From Mariniflexile maritimum (GTDB taxonomy: Bacteria; Bacteroidota; Bacteroidia; Flavobacteriales; Flavobacteriaceae), in assembly GCF_009746565.1 (NCBI RefSeq), contig NZ_WRPN01000002.1, positions 516,697 through 580,696 on the forward strand: 64,000 nt of DNA, written 5' to 3'. A program made the position numbers and the translations under genes. The notes below the pieces were generated by a model that did not search any database, was not told the origin of the DNA, and was given only the letters and a program-made list of their open reading frames with translations. Of the stretch, positions 1 through 8,782 are shown piece after piece (within the stretch, counting starts at the first letter, position 1; each line of letters starts with the position of its first letter).

Positions 1-545
1 CCGACAAGCATATTATTATTTCGGTGGCTGCTGGTGTTGAAATTCCTAGAATTGAAGGTATTATTGGAAAAGATAAAAATATTATTCGTGTCATGCCAAA
101 CACAGCGATTTCTATTGGAAAATCCATGACCTGTATAGCGGCTAATAATAAAGCACAAGACAAGGTTGGTTTGGCGCAAGAAGTGTTTAACCAATTAGGG
201 ACTACCTTGGTAATTCCTGAAGATTTAATTCAAGCAGCAACAGTAATTTGTGCCAGTGGTATTGCATTCTGGATGCGACTTGTGCGTGCGACTACACAAG
301 GAGCTATTCAGTTAGGTTTTGAAGCCCACGAAGCACATCAATTGGCTACACAAACGTGTTATGGTGCTGCGAGTTTATTGTTGGAATCTGGAAGACACCC
401 AGAACAGGAAATAGACCGCGTAACAACACCTAGTGGTTGTACCATTGAAGGGTTAAATGCTATGGAACATCAAGGTTTAAGCTCTGCTTTGATACAAGGT
501 ATTGTGGCTTCTTTCGAGAAAATTAATCAAATTAAAAAGAATTAA
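1..545 (+). CDS. proC: Pyrroline-5-carboxylate reductase, 3' part only
   Basis: Last enzyme of proline synthesis; it reduces pyrroline-5-carboxylate with NAD(P)H in the cytoplasm. The frame is open from base 3, so the start and the Rossmann half lie outside the window and about 180 C-terminal residues remain. Visible family features are the VMPNTAISIG segment and the C-terminal dimerisation signature ending in VTTPSGCTIEGL, with a conserved Gly/Ser/Cys run. The stop is one base before the argD start, so the two are co-transcribed. An apparent GTG start at 24 is internal to the family alignment and is not a true start. Identity is secure; only the truncation is a limit. Confidence 0.93.
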   Translation, partial: DKHIIISVAAGVEIPRIEGIIGKDKNIIRVMPNTAISIGKSMTCIAANNKAQDKVGLAQEVFNQLGTTLVIPEDLIQAATVICASGIAFWMRLVRATTQGAIQLGFEAHEAHQLATQTCYGAASLLLESGRHPEQEIDRVTTPSGCTIEGLNAMEHQGLSSALIQGIVASFEKINQIKKN

Positions 546-546
546 A

Positions 547-1674
547 ATGCCATTATTTGACGTTTATCCATTATACAATGTAACACCGGTTTCGGGTAAA
601 GACATGCATGTTTACGACGAAAATTGTGTTGAATATTTAGACCTTTACGGAGGTCATGCCGTAATATCCATTGGACATTCACACCCAAAATATGTGGAGG
701 CTGTTACAAACCAAGTTAAGACTTTAGGGTTTTATTCCAACGCGATTCAAAATCCGCTACAAGTTGAACTTGCCGATAAAATTGAAGCCCTTTCTGGTTG
801 TAAAGGCTATGAGTTGTTTTTGTGTAATTCTGGCGCAGAAGCGAATGAGAATGCTTTAAAATTAGCATCGTTTAAAACAGGAAAATCGCGTGTAGTTGCC
901 TTTAACAATGGGTTTCATGGGCGTACATCGGCGGCGGTAGCGGCCACCGATAATAAAAGCATTGTCGCACCAATTAATGCACAGCAACAGGTTACTTTTT
1001 TAGCGCTGAACGATATTGAAGGCGTTAAAATAGAATTGGAAAAAGGTGATGTTTGTGCGGTGATTGTAGAATTTATTCAGGGCGTTGGTGGTTTGGATCA
1101 AGGAACATCCGAATTTTTCGAGCAAGTGGATGCACTTTGTAAAGCAAACAATACCTATTTTATTGCCGATGAAGTGCAATCGGGTTACGGACGTTCGGGT
1201 AAATTCTTCGCGTTTCAATATTACAACGTAAAGCCAGAAGTGATTTCAATAGCCAAAGGCATGGGGAATGGGTTCCCAATTGGCGGTATTTTAATCCATC
1301 CCAGTATTGAAGCAAAACATGGCATGTTAGGTACCACGTTTGGTGGTAATCATTTGGCCTGTGCTGCTGGTTTAGCGGTTTTAAACACGATTGAGGAAGA
1401 AAATTTAATGGCTAATGTGAATGAAATTTCAGATTATTTTATTTCTGTAGCCAAAACCATTCCGCAGATAAAAAATATCAAAGGAAAAGGCTTGATGATT
1501 GGTTTGGAATTCGACTTTGAAGTTGGCGAATTAAGAAAAAAGCTTATTTACGAACATCGTATATTTACAGGTGGTGCTTCAAACAAAAAACTGATTAGAA
1601 TTTTGCCACCATTAACTATTAGAAAAGAACATGTAGATCAATTTTTTGAAGCTTTAAAAACAGCTTTAAAATAG
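547..1674 (+). CDS. argD: Acetyl-/succinylornithine aminotransferase
   Basis: PLP-dependent class III aminotransferase, 375 residues, converting N-acyl-glutamate semialdehyde to N-acylornithine. The ATG at 547 is chosen because the family N-terminus begins there (MPLFDVYPLYNV); an upstream in-frame ATG at 502 would overlap proC. Visible features are the GGHAVISIGHSHP segment, the NSGAEANENALK phosphate-binding loop, the FIADEVQSGYGRSG Asp region that contacts the PLP ring nitrogen, and the PLP lysine in AKGMGNGFP. It sits between proC and proA in a merged Pro/Arg operon. Whether the acyl group is acetyl or succinyl cannot be read from this protein. Confidence 0.92.
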   Translation: MPLFDVYPLYNVTPVSGKDMHVYDENCVEYLDLYGGHAVISIGHSHPKYVEAVTNQVKTLGFYSNAIQNPLQVELADKIEALSGCKGYELFLCNSGAEANENALKLASFKTGKSRVVAFNNGFHGRTSAAVAATDNKSIVAPINAQQQVTFLALNDIEGVKIELEKGDVCAVIVEFIQGVGGLDQGTSEFFEQVDALCKANNTYFIADEVQSGYGRSGKFFAFQYYNVKPEVISIAKGMGNGFPIGGILIHPSIEAKHGMLGTTFGGNHLACAAGLAVLNTIEEENLMANVNEISDYFISVAKTIPQIKNIKGKGLMIGLEFDFEVGELRKKLIYEHRIFTGGASNKKLIRILPPLTIRKEHVDQFFEALKTALK

Positions 1675-1698
1675 CATGTAGAGTAAAAACTCTGAAAC

Positions 1699-1739
1699 TT
1701 AAAGTTCAGAAAATCTGAAAACACTTTAAAGTTCAGAAA
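1699..1739. repeat. Direct repeat in the argD-proA gap
   Basis: The 79-base gap holds two copies of TTAAAGTTCAGAAA (1699-1712 and 1726-1739), preceded by a small GAGT/ACTC hairpin (1681-1692). It is A-rich and non-coding. It resembles the short low-complexity repeats in other intergenic gaps of this window. Function is unknown. Confidence 0.4.
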
Positions 1740-1753
1740 CAAAAAACAAAAAA

Positions 1754-2950
1754 ATGAATACTTTATTAAACATTGAAACAAGAAACGCCGTATTGCTTAA
1801 AATGGCAGCACTTTTGGAACAAGAAAGAGCTGCTATTATTAAGATAAATAAAGCAGATTTAGATGCTTATGATGGCGACGATATTTCTATGTACGACCGT
1901 TTAAAAGTTGATGATTCCAAAGTGGATGAGATGATTAAAGCTGCAACACATTTGGCGTCGCAAGACGACCCTGTTGGTGTAGAACGGTTTAGTTTTAAAC
2001 ACGATAACGGGATGCAGGTCTATAATAAAACGGCATCATTTGGAACGATTTTGATTATTTACGAATCGCGTCCCGATGTTACCGTAGAGGCTGCAGGAAT
2101 TGCTTTTAAATCGGGAAATAAAATTTTATTAAAAGGTGGTAAAGAATCTTTAAAATCAAACTTAAAGATTGTTGAATTGTGGCATCAAGCATTAAAAAGT
2201 CAAGGTGCTTCAACCGATTGGGTTGAATATTTACAATTCAACAGAACCGAAACCCAGGCTTTTTTAGAAAAACCAACACAGAAACTCGATTTAATCGTGC
2301 CTCGTGGTGGCGAACGTTTAATTGCCTTCGTAAAAGAACACGCATCATGTCCGGTAATCATCAGTGGACGTGGTAATAATTTTGTGTATGTTCATAAGGA
2401 AGCCGATTTAGACCTTGCTTTAAAAGTCATCATCAATGCAAAAACAGCTAAAATTTCAGCATGTAACGCATTGGATAAAGTACTGATTGATAAAAAGCTT
2501 TCTAATAAAGAAGCATTTATTAAAAACTTGATTTCAAAATTAAAGGAATTCAACGTACAGATTTTAGGTGATGAAGCCATTTCAAAATTTGAAGGTGTTA
2601 AAGCCATTGAATCGGATGCTATTTGGTATCAAGAATTTTTGGATTATAAAATTGCGATGGCTGAAATAGATTCAAATGAAGATGCTATCGCCATGATCAA
2701 TAAATATTCTGGAGGTCATTCATCATCAATCATCACAAAAAATGATGCGGTTGCTAAAGTGTTTATGGAAAACGTAGATACAGCCGCAGTTTATCACAAC
2801 GCTTCTACGCGTTTTACCGATGGTAGCCAAATGGGGTTAGGGGGCGAATTGGCCATTAGCACCGATAAATTACATCAACGCGGGCCTATTGGTTTGCAGC
2901 ATTTAGTAACTAATAAATGGTATGTTCACGGCAATGGACAAATTAGATAA
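1754..2950 (+). CDS. proA: Gamma-glutamyl phosphate reductase
   Basis: NADPH-dependent second step of proline synthesis, reducing gamma-glutamyl phosphate to glutamate semialdehyde. It has 398 residues, slightly below the usual 410-420. Aldehyde-dehydrogenase fold features are YESRPDVTVEAAG, the KGGKES loop and the catalytic cysteine in ISACNALDKVL (Cys237). The C-terminal family signature is RFTDGSQMGLGGE. It lies upstream of proB, an order opposite to the common proB-proA order, in a shared + strand operon. The start is preceded by an A-rich stretch and no Shine-Dalgarno, as is normal in Bacteroidota. Confidence 0.94.
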   Translation: MNTLLNIETRNAVLLKMAALLEQERAAIIKINKADLDAYDGDDISMYDRLKVDDSKVDEMIKAATHLASQDDPVGVERFSFKHDNGMQVYNKTASFGTILIIYESRPDVTVEAAGIAFKSGNKILLKGGKESLKSNLKIVELWHQALKSQGASTDWVEYLQFNRTETQAFLEKPTQKLDLIVPRGGERLIAFVKEHASCPVIISGRGNNFVYVHKEADLDLALKVIINAKTAKISACNALDKVLIDKKLSNKEAFIKNLISKLKEFNVQILGDEAISKFEGVKAIESDAIWYQEFLDYKIAMAEIDSNEDAIAMINKYSGGHSSSIITKNDAVAKVFMENVDTAAVYHNASTRFTDGSQMGLGGELAISTDKLHQRGPIGLQHLVTNKWYVHGNGQIR

Positions 2951-3015
2951 GTCCATAATGGGCATTTAAAAATAAGCGAACGCCTGTACACATTAAAGAG
3001 CGAAGTTTTAAATAG

Positions 3016-3777
3016 ATGAAGAAAAAACGCATATTACTTAAAGTTGGTTCTAACACACTTACCAAAGAAACCGATAATATTTCTTGGGGTAAAATTGAAG
3101 ATTTGGCAAATCAAATGGCAAAACTTCAAGATACTTGCGAGTTTATTATTGTAAGTTCCGGGGCTATTGCGGCGGCAAAACAGTTTGTAAAACTGGAAAG
3201 TAAGGGTAAGGATATTACCGTTAAACAAGCTTTGGCTTCCATCGGGCAACCGCATTTAATCCGCATTTACCAAGATATTTTTAGGGAATGTGGTTTGGCA
3301 ACCTCCCAGTGTTTACTATCGTATTCCGATTTTGAAAAAGAACAAAGCAGAACAAACATTGTAAACACCATAAACGTTTTGGTTGAAAACAATTTCATTC
3401 CAATTATCAATGAAAATGATACGGTTGCAACCGATGAAATAAAATTTGGTGATAATGATAAATTAGGAGCCTTAACAGCGTCTCTTTTGAAAGCCGATCT
3501 TTTCATTATTGCAACAAACACAAATGGTATTTACACCAAAGAATCCATGGAAAACGGTACGCCAAAAACCATTGAACTGGTGGAGGATTTTGAAGAATTG
3601 GCAAAACAAGTGGTCAATTCAAAATCAACACATGGCAGCGGAGGGATGCAATCGAAAATTGAAGCGGCTGCAGTTACAAAAAAAGCAAATATTGAAACGT
3701 GGATTGTAAACGGACTGGAAGATAATTTCATTTTGAATGCCTTCGATAATAAAATTCCGTTTACCAAAATAAAATAA
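3016..3777 (+). CDS. proB: Glutamate 5-kinase without PUA domain
   Basis: First committed step of proline synthesis, phosphorylating glutamate with ATP. It has 253 residues and only the amino-acid-kinase domain: KVGSNTLTKET at the N-terminus, the VSSGAIAAA loop, the NENDTVATDEIKFGDND active-site region and the STHGSGGMQSKIEAA signature. The roughly 100-residue C-terminal PUA domain of the E. coli enzyme (367 residues) is missing, and no downstream ORF supplies it. Single-domain forms are known and active in other bacteria. It lies between proA and the carbamoyltransferase gene. Feedback control by proline resides mainly in the kinase domain, so it may still be inhibited. Confidence 0.92.
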   Translation: MKKKRILLKVGSNTLTKETDNISWGKIEDLANQMAKLQDTCEFIIVSSGAIAAAKQFVKLESKGKDITVKQALASIGQPHLIRIYQDIFRECGLATSQCLLSYSDFEKEQSRTNIVNTINVLVENNFIPIINENDTVATDEIKFGDNDKLGALTASLLKADLFIIATNTNGIYTKESMENGTPKTIELVEDFEELAKQVVNSKSTHGSGGMQSKIEAAAVTKKANIETWIVNGLEDNFILNAFDNKIPFTKIK

Positions 3778-3782
3778 GTTAT

Positions 3783-3809
3783 CCTGCAAGGTTTCAAAAA
3801 CCTTGTTAG
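3783..3809. repeat. Dispersed palindrome, CTGCAAGG family
   Basis: A hairpin formed by CAAGGTTT (3787-3794), a 3-base loop and AAACCTTG (3798-3805), flanked by CCTG and TTAG. Related copies occur at 15951, 22004, 37123 and 37176 in this window, and weaker ones at 30578 and 34281. All lie between genes. This copy is between proB and argF'. It may end or process transcripts, but the T-run is poor. Confidence 0.7.
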
Positions 3810-3831
3810 TTTTAAGAATAATATTAAAAAT

Positions 3832-4773
3832 ATGAAACATTACACCTCCATAAAAGATATTGATGATATCAAAACTTGGATTCAGGAAGCTAAAGCATTA
3901 AAGAGCAATCCGCTTAACTATAAAGACTTAGGAAAAAACAAAACCTTAGGGTTGTTGTTCTTTAACTCCAGTTTGCGCACGCGTTTAAGCACTCAAAAAG
4001 CTGCTTTAAATTTAGGAATGGACCCCATTGTAATGAATGTGTCTGGCGATGCATGGGGCATTGAATTTGGCGATGGCACCATTATGAACGGCAACACAGC
4101 CGAACATATCAAGGAAGCCGCTGCGGTAGTGTCCCAATATTGCGACATCATTGCGGTAAGGGCATTTCCAACCTTAACGGATAAGGAAAAAGACGAAAGC
4201 GAGTATGTGTTGAAGTCGTTCGTAAAATACGCATCAGTGCCCATTGTAAACATGGAAAGTGCTACAGGCCATCCGCTACAAGCGTTAACCGATGCGATTA
4301 CCATTTCAGAAAACACCAAAAAAGAAAGGCCAAAAGTAGTTTTAAGTTGGGCACCACATATTAAAGCCTTACCACATGCGGTGGCTAACAGTTTTGTACA
4401 AGCTATGCAAAAAATGGATGTGGAATTTGTAGTAACACATCCTGAAGGTTATGAGTTGAGCCCAAAAATTATGGGTAATACCAAGGTAAATTACAACCAA
4501 ACCGAAGCTTTAAGAGATGCCGATTTTGTTTATGTGAAAAACTGGAGTAATTATAACGATTACGGAAAAGTAACCAATACCGACCCCAATTGGATGATTA
4601 CAAAAGAGAAAATAGGCGATGCTAAATTTATGCACTGTTTACCGGTAAGACGAAATTTAATTGTGGAAGATGCGGTATTGGATAGTGATAGCTCTATCGT
4701 TATTCAGCAAGCAAACAATAGAACCTATGCAGCCCAATTGGTGTTGAAAAAATTATTGGAAGATTTAAAATAA
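3832..4773 (+). CDS. argF': N-acylornithine carbamoyltransferase (acetyl- or succinyl-ornithine type)
   Basis: Transfers the carbamoyl group of carbamoyl phosphate to N-acylornithine, giving N-acylcitrulline. It has 313 residues. The carbamoyl-phosphate site reads SLRTRLSTQ rather than the STRTR of ordinary ornithine carbamoyltransferase, and the C-terminal HCLPVRRN motif (His268-Cys269) is followed by NNRTYAAQLVLKKLL. This architecture matches the Bacteroides fragilis enzyme, shown to prefer N-succinylornithine, and the Xanthomonas acetyl form. The argB and argE neighbours fit an acylated pathway. A single active-site residue decides acetyl versus succinyl in the characterised enzymes; I cannot place it safely without an alignment. 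Confidence 0.88.
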   Translation: MKHYTSIKDIDDIKTWIQEAKALKSNPLNYKDLGKNKTLGLLFFNSSLRTRLSTQKAALNLGMDPIVMNVSGDAWGIEFGDGTIMNGNTAEHIKEAAAVVSQYCDIIAVRAFPTLTDKEKDESEYVLKSFVKYASVPIVNMESATGHPLQALTDAITISENTKKERPKVVLSWAPHIKALPHAVANSFVQAMQKMDVEFVVTHPEGYELSPKIMGNTKVNYNQTEALRDADFVYVKNWSNYNDYGKVTNTDPNWMITKEKIGDAKFMHCLPVRRNLIVEDAVLDSDSSIVIQQANNRTYAAQLVLKKLLEDLK

Positions 4774-4780
4774 TTAAGAG

Positions 4781-4806
4781 GTCATTGCGAGGAACGAAGC
4801 AATCTT
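4781..4806. repeat. Dispersed repeat, CATTGCGAGGAACGAAGCAAT type
   Basis: A 26-base copy of a repeat reading TCATTGCGAGGAACGAAG followed by CAATCT, with ATTGC/GCAAT arms. It is familiar from many Bacteroidota genomes as an intergenic repeat. It lies just after the argF' stop. No function is established. Confidence 0.6.
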
Positions 4807-4879
4807 TTAATTCAAAAAGTTGATTGATTTATTGTGAAAATCACATCGTATTGATAAATATAAAAACATAACAAAAAAC

Positions 4880-4916
4880 AAGTTCCCTTTCCTTCGGAAA
4901 GGGCGGAGGGAAAGGA
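4880..4916 (+). promoter_or_regulatory. Hairpin plus G-rich element directly before argB start
   Basis: A perfect 8-bp stem CCCTTTCC (4885-4892) and GGAAAGGG (4896-4903) with loop TTC, followed by GCGGAGGGAAAGGA and then the argB ATG. It belongs to a loose family of elements placed immediately before the starts of cysD, the sulfite reductase gene, metF and tyrA in this window. It could affect translation of argB, but this is inference from position only. Confidence 0.5.
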
Positions 4917-5693
4917 ATGGAAAAACTATCCATAGTAAAAATAGGAGGGAATATCATTGAAGACGATGCATCTTTAAGCGCGTTTTTAAAATTGTTCGCC
5001 AATTTAAAAGGAAAGAAAATTTTGGTGCATGGTGGCGGTAAACGCGCTACGGCAATTGCTTCAAAATTGGGCATAGAATCTAAAATGGTACATGGCAGAC
5101 GCATTACCGATGCCGAAACTTTAGAGGTCATCACCATGGTGTATGGCGGTCTGGTAAACAAAAATATCGTCGCACAGTTACAAGCTTTAAACATTGATGC
5201 CATAGGGTTAACAGGTGCCGATATCAATAGTATTTCATCAGAAAAAAGACCCGTAAAAGAGGTTGATTTTGGTTTTGTTGGTGATGTTAAAAATGTGGCG
5301 CACCATTCTATCGACAAATTAATCCAAGCAGATTTTACGCCCGTGTTTTGCGCCATTACCCACGATGGCAAGGGCCAATTGCTAAACACCAATGCCGATA
5401 CCATCACGTCGCAATTAGCCGTTGGTATGAGTAATTTATACGAAACATCCATTTATTATTGTTTTGAACTGAATGGCGTTTTAAAAGACATCAACGATAA
5501 AAATTCGGTAATAAAACACATCGATTCCAAGTTGTATTCTGAATTATTAAAACAGAATATCATTGCAGATGGCATGCTTCCTAAGTTGGAAAACTGTTTC
5601 GATGCGCTAAATCAGGGCGTAAATACCATCAATATGGGAAACACGAACATGTTAACCCAAGAGAACGATCATTTTACACGGATAACCTTATAA
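4917..5693 (+). CDS. argB: N-acetyl/succinyl-glutamate kinase
   Basis: Phosphorylates N-acylglutamate, second step of the linear or cyclic arginine route. It has 258 residues, the usual size for the family. The amino-acid-kinase motifs are KIGGNIIED at the N-terminus, LVHGGGKRA (acyl-glutamate and phosphate binding) and NTNADTITSQLA near residue 160. No N-terminal helix of the arginine-sensitive hexameric type is present, which suggests a dimeric form less sensitive to arginine. It is preceded by a hairpin/G-rich element and followed after one base by argE. The substrate acyl group follows that of the neighbouring carbamoyltransferase and is not resolved. Confidence 0.9.
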   Translation: MEKLSIVKIGGNIIEDDASLSAFLKLFANLKGKKILVHGGGKRATAIASKLGIESKMVHGRRITDAETLEVITMVYGGLVNKNIVAQLQALNIDAIGLTGADINSISSEKRPVKEVDFGFVGDVKNVAHHSIDKLIQADFTPVFCAITHDGKGQLLNTNADTITSQLAVGMSNLYETSIYYCFELNGVLKDINDKNSVIKHIDSKLYSELLKQNIIADGMLPKLENCFDALNQGVNTINMGNTNMLTQENDHFTRITL

Positions 5694-5694
5694 T

Positions 5695-6762
5695 ATGGCT
5701 ATACAAGAATTAACAACCGATGCAATTGCACTATTAAAACAGTTAATAGAAACGCCTTCTTTTTCTTCGGAAGAAGACCAAACCGCATTGCATATTGAAG
5801 CTTGGTTGAAGCGCTATGATATAGATTATAAAAGAACAAAAAACAACGTTTGGGCAGTAAACAAACATTTCGATGCGAACAAACCCAACATGCTGCTAAA
5901 CTCGCACCACGACACCGTAAAACCAAACTCGGCATATACCAAAGACCCGTTTAAAGCCATTATTGAAGACGGAAAATTATACGGTTTGGGCAGTAACGAT
6001 GCGGGTGGTTGTTTGGTGTCGTTAATTGCCACATTTACCCATTTTTACAATCATAAAGATTTAAAATATAACTTGATTTTGGTCGCTTCCGCGGAAGAAG
6101 AAAGCAGCGGCCCAAATGGATTGAACAGTATGCTGAAAATCATCCCGAAGATTGATGTCGCCATTGTAGGCGAACCTACTTTGATGCATTTGGCGGTTGC
6201 CGAAAAAGGCTTGGTGGTTTTTGATGCCAAAGTGAAAGGAACGGCAAGTCATGCGGCCCACCCGAATGATGATAATCCTATTTATAAAGTTATTGAAACT
6301 TTACAATGGTTTAAAGATTTGAAGTTTGAAAAAACATCGGAAGCTTTGGGCGATGTGAAACTAACCGTTACCCAAATAAACGCCGGAAAACAGCACAATG
6401 TAGTACCTGCCGATGTGGAGTTGGTAATAGATGTACGTGTAAACGATAAATATACCAATGCTGAAATTGCTGATTTTTTACAAAAAAATGCGCCAGTTTC
6501 AAGCATTACACCACGTAGTTTAAATTTGAATTCATCCTCAATTCCCGTTGAGCACCCGTTGGTACAAGCAGGAATCGCTTTAGGAAGAACCACCTATGGG
6601 TCGCCAACCCTTTCCGATCAAGCATGGTTATCCTGCAAGTCGTTAAAATTGGGGCCAGGGGATAGTCCGCGTTCACATTCCGCCGATGAATATATTTATT
6701 TGCACGAAATTGAGGAGGGCATCAAAATATATGTTGAATTGTTGAATCGGGTAATTGTATAA
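5695..6762 (+). CDS. argE: M20-family N-acetylornithine/acylcitrulline deacylase
   Basis: Zinc-dependent amidohydrolase that removes the acyl group from the arginine intermediate; in organisms with an acylornithine carbamoyltransferase the substrate is probably N-acylcitrulline. It has 355 residues. Metal-binding features are NSHHDTVK (His71, Asp73), GSNDAGG (Asp) and AEEESSGPNG (Glu-Glu), with a lid/dimerisation domain in the middle and a closing SHSADEYI motif that supplies a C-terminal His. It starts one base after argB, so translation is probably coupled. M20 enzymes vary in substrate; the assignment rests on the operon and on the motif set. Confidence 0.88.
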   Translation: MAIQELTTDAIALLKQLIETPSFSSEEDQTALHIEAWLKRYDIDYKRTKNNVWAVNKHFDANKPNMLLNSHHDTVKPNSAYTKDPFKAIIEDGKLYGLGSNDAGGCLVSLIATFTHFYNHKDLKYNLILVASAEEESSGPNGLNSMLKIIPKIDVAIVGEPTLMHLAVAEKGLVVFDAKVKGTASHAAHPNDDNPIYKVIETLQWFKDLKFEKTSEALGDVKLTVTQINAGKQHNVVPADVELVIDVRVNDKYTNAEIADFLQKNAPVSSITPRSLNLNSSSIPVEHPLVQAGIALGRTTYGSPTLSDQAWLSCKSLKLGPGDSPRSHSADEYIYLHEIEEGIKIYVELLNRVIV

Positions 6763-6932
6763 ATGTTTGTTGTTGAGTTGTTTGTCGTTGAGTCGATGTA
6801 ATAACTAAACAATTTAGGATAAAAAGAAATAAAATTTTTGAATAATCTAATTATATAAACGTTTGTTGTTTTGTTGTTTGTCGGTCGTATGGTCGCTCAA
6901 CAACTAAACAACAAACGACTAAACATCAAGAA
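6763..6932. repeat. Repeat-rich argE-argH gap with inverted repeat
   Basis: A 170-base non-coding gap. It holds TTTGTTGTT-rich direct repeats (from 6765 and again from 6862). The second copy faces a near-complement at 6898-6915, giving an imperfect 18-bp stem with about 16 matches just before argH. It resembles the low-complexity GTTGTTTG/CAACAACAAAC repeats often seen between flavobacterial genes. It may be a hairpin in the transcript, but no T-run follows it. Confidence 0.5.
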
Positions 6933-8207
6933 ATGAAACTCTGGGACAAAGGCATATCAATCGATAAAAAAATAGAACAATTTACCGTTGGCAACGATAG
7001 GGAAATTGATGTTCATATAGCAAAATACGATGTTATTGCATCAAAAGCGCATGCTAAAATGCTTCAAAAAATTGGTATTCTTACTACCAACGAGTTGATT
7101 GAATTATTAGGCGGTTTGAAAAAAATTGAAACGCAGATTGAAAATGGCACGTTTGTTATTGATGAACAATTTGAAGATGTACATTCTAAAATAGAATTTG
7201 AATTGACGAAGACTTTGGGCGAGGTTGGGAAAAAAATCCACACCGCACGTTCTAGAAACGACCAAGTTTTGGTGGCTTTACAGTTATACTACAAGGAAAA
7301 TTTGGGTATTGTAAAAGAAAAAACCAAAACCCTTTTTGAAACCCTTTTAGAGTTGGCGGAAACACATAAGGATAAAGTATTGCCAGGATATACGCATTTG
7401 CAAGTAGCCATGCCATCATCATTTGGGTTGTGGTTTTCGGCCTATGCCGAGGTGTTAATTGACGATGTGTTTCTGTTAAACGCCGCTTTAAAAACGGTGG
7501 ACCAAAATCCATTAGGTTCTGCGGCGGGATATGGCAGTTCGTTTCCAATAGATAGGGAGTTTACCACCAAGGAAATGGGTTTTTCCACCCTAAAATACAA
7601 TGTGGTGGCGGCGCAAATGAGCAGAGGAAAAAGTGAGCGTACCATTGCCGCCAGTTTGGGCAGTTTGTGCAACACCATGAGCCGTTTTGCTATGGATGTG
7701 TGCTTGTATATGAGTCAGAATTTTGGGTTTATTTCCTTTCCAGATGAATTGACCACGGGCAGTAGCATCATGCCACATAAAAAAAATCCGGATGTATTCG
7801 AATTGATTCGTGGAAAATGCAACAAAATACAAGCACTTCAAACGGAAATGATTTTAATTACCAATAATTTACCGAGTGGTTACCATCGTGATTTTCAGTT
7901 GTTAAAAGAAAATATGATAGCTGCTTTTGAAGACGTTAAAGATATTTTAGATATTTTCAATTTCTCCATTAAACAAGCTATTGTGAAAGATGTTGATGTG
8001 CATAACGACTTGTATAAATACCTGTTTACGGTTGATAATATAAATACCTTGGTTGTGGAGGGACAAAGTTTTAGAGAAGCCTATCAAAAAATTGGCGGAC
8101 AGGTGCAAGATGGCACTTACAAACCAGATACTTCTAAAAAGCATACGCACGTTGGTAGCATCCATAATTTGTGTTTAGATAAGATTCGGGAAAAGTTTCC
8201 TGATTAA
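6933..8207 (+). CDS. argH: Argininosuccinate lyase
   Basis: Splits argininosuccinate into arginine and fumarate, the last step of arginine synthesis. It has 424 residues; the family is usually 450-470, so it is slightly short at the C-terminus. Visible features are VHSKIEFELT, HTARSRNDQV and the fumarase/ASL superfamily signature GSSIMPHKKNP at residues 276-286, which carries the catalytic-loop serine region. PLGSAAGYGSSFPIDR is also typical. It ends the + strand Pro/Arg gene run. argG is not in the window and presumably lies upstream. Confidence 0.94.
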   Translation: MKLWDKGISIDKKIEQFTVGNDREIDVHIAKYDVIASKAHAKMLQKIGILTTNELIELLGGLKKIETQIENGTFVIDEQFEDVHSKIEFELTKTLGEVGKKIHTARSRNDQVLVALQLYYKENLGIVKEKTKTLFETLLELAETHKDKVLPGYTHLQVAMPSSFGLWFSAYAEVLIDDVFLLNAALKTVDQNPLGSAAGYGSSFPIDREFTTKEMGFSTLKYNVVAAQMSRGKSERTIAASLGSLCNTMSRFAMDVCLYMSQNFGFISFPDELTTGSSIMPHKKNPDVFELIRGKCNKIQALQTEMILITNNLPSGYHRDFQLLKENMIAAFEDVKDILDIFNFSIKQAIVKDVDVHNDLYKYLFTVDNINTLVVEGQSFREAYQKIGGQVQDGTYKPDTSKKHTHVGSIHNLCLDKIREKFPD

Positions 8208-8250
8208 ATAGCGTTTTTATTTATTATCTTCACGCATATATAACCTATTC

Positions 8251-8781
8251 ATGCAGTTAGAAATTCTTATAGAAAAATTTAAGCAGAAAGACGAAAAAGC
8301 TTTCGAATCATTATACAATATGTATCGTGAAAGTATGCAAGGGGTTATCTATAATATTGTAAGAGATAGCGATATAGCCGAAGAAGTAATGCAGGATGTT
8401 TTTATTAAAGCATGGCATAATTCTCAATCTTATTCTGCGGAAAAAGGACGTTTTTTTACTTGGATTTTAAATATATCAAGAAATTCAGCAATTGATAAAA
8501 TACGCTCAAAATCTTTCAAAAATTCAAAACAAAACCTTAATTCCGATTTTTTCGTAGATATACTTGAAAGCAATGATAGTTTAGATAATTCGACCGATGC
8601 GATAGGCGTTTCAAAATTTGTTAGCAAGCTTGCTAAAAAATGTGTTGAAGTTATTGAACTCCTTTATTTTAAGGGTTACACGCAAGCGGAAGCATCTGAA
8701 GCACTGGATATGCCCATTGGGACTATCAAAACCAGGAACAGAAATTGCATTCAAGAATTAAGAAATATAGTGTTAAATTAA
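8251..8781 (+). CDS. ECF sigma factor, RskA-type partner
   Basis: An extracytoplasmic-function sigma-70 factor of 176 residues. Region 2 spans about residues 11-75 (FESLYNMYRESMQGV, then the acidic EEVMQDVFIKAWHN) and region 4 about 115-170 with a helix-turn-helix (GYTQAEASEALDMPIGTIKTR). The stop is followed after one base by an anti-sigma gene, a classic sigma/anti-sigma pair. Likely targets are its own operon and perhaps the divergent DUF4331/TPR/TonB cluster downstream, though no matching promoter pair was established. It is a different lineage from the FecR-linked sigma at the right end of the window. Confidence 0.9.
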   Translation: MQLEILIEKFKQKDEKAFESLYNMYRESMQGVIYNIVRDSDIAEEVMQDVFIKAWHNSQSYSAEKGRFFTWILNISRNSAIDKIRSKSFKNSKQNLNSDFFVDILESNDSLDNSTDAIGVSKFVSKLAKKCVEVIELLYFKGYTQAEASEALDMPIGTIKTRNRNCIQELRNIVLN

Positions 8782-8782
8782 A

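Noticed and set aside
4841..5452. 203-codon open frame antisense to argB
   Set aside because: Fully overlapped by a well-conserved gene on +; low-complexity translation and no family features.
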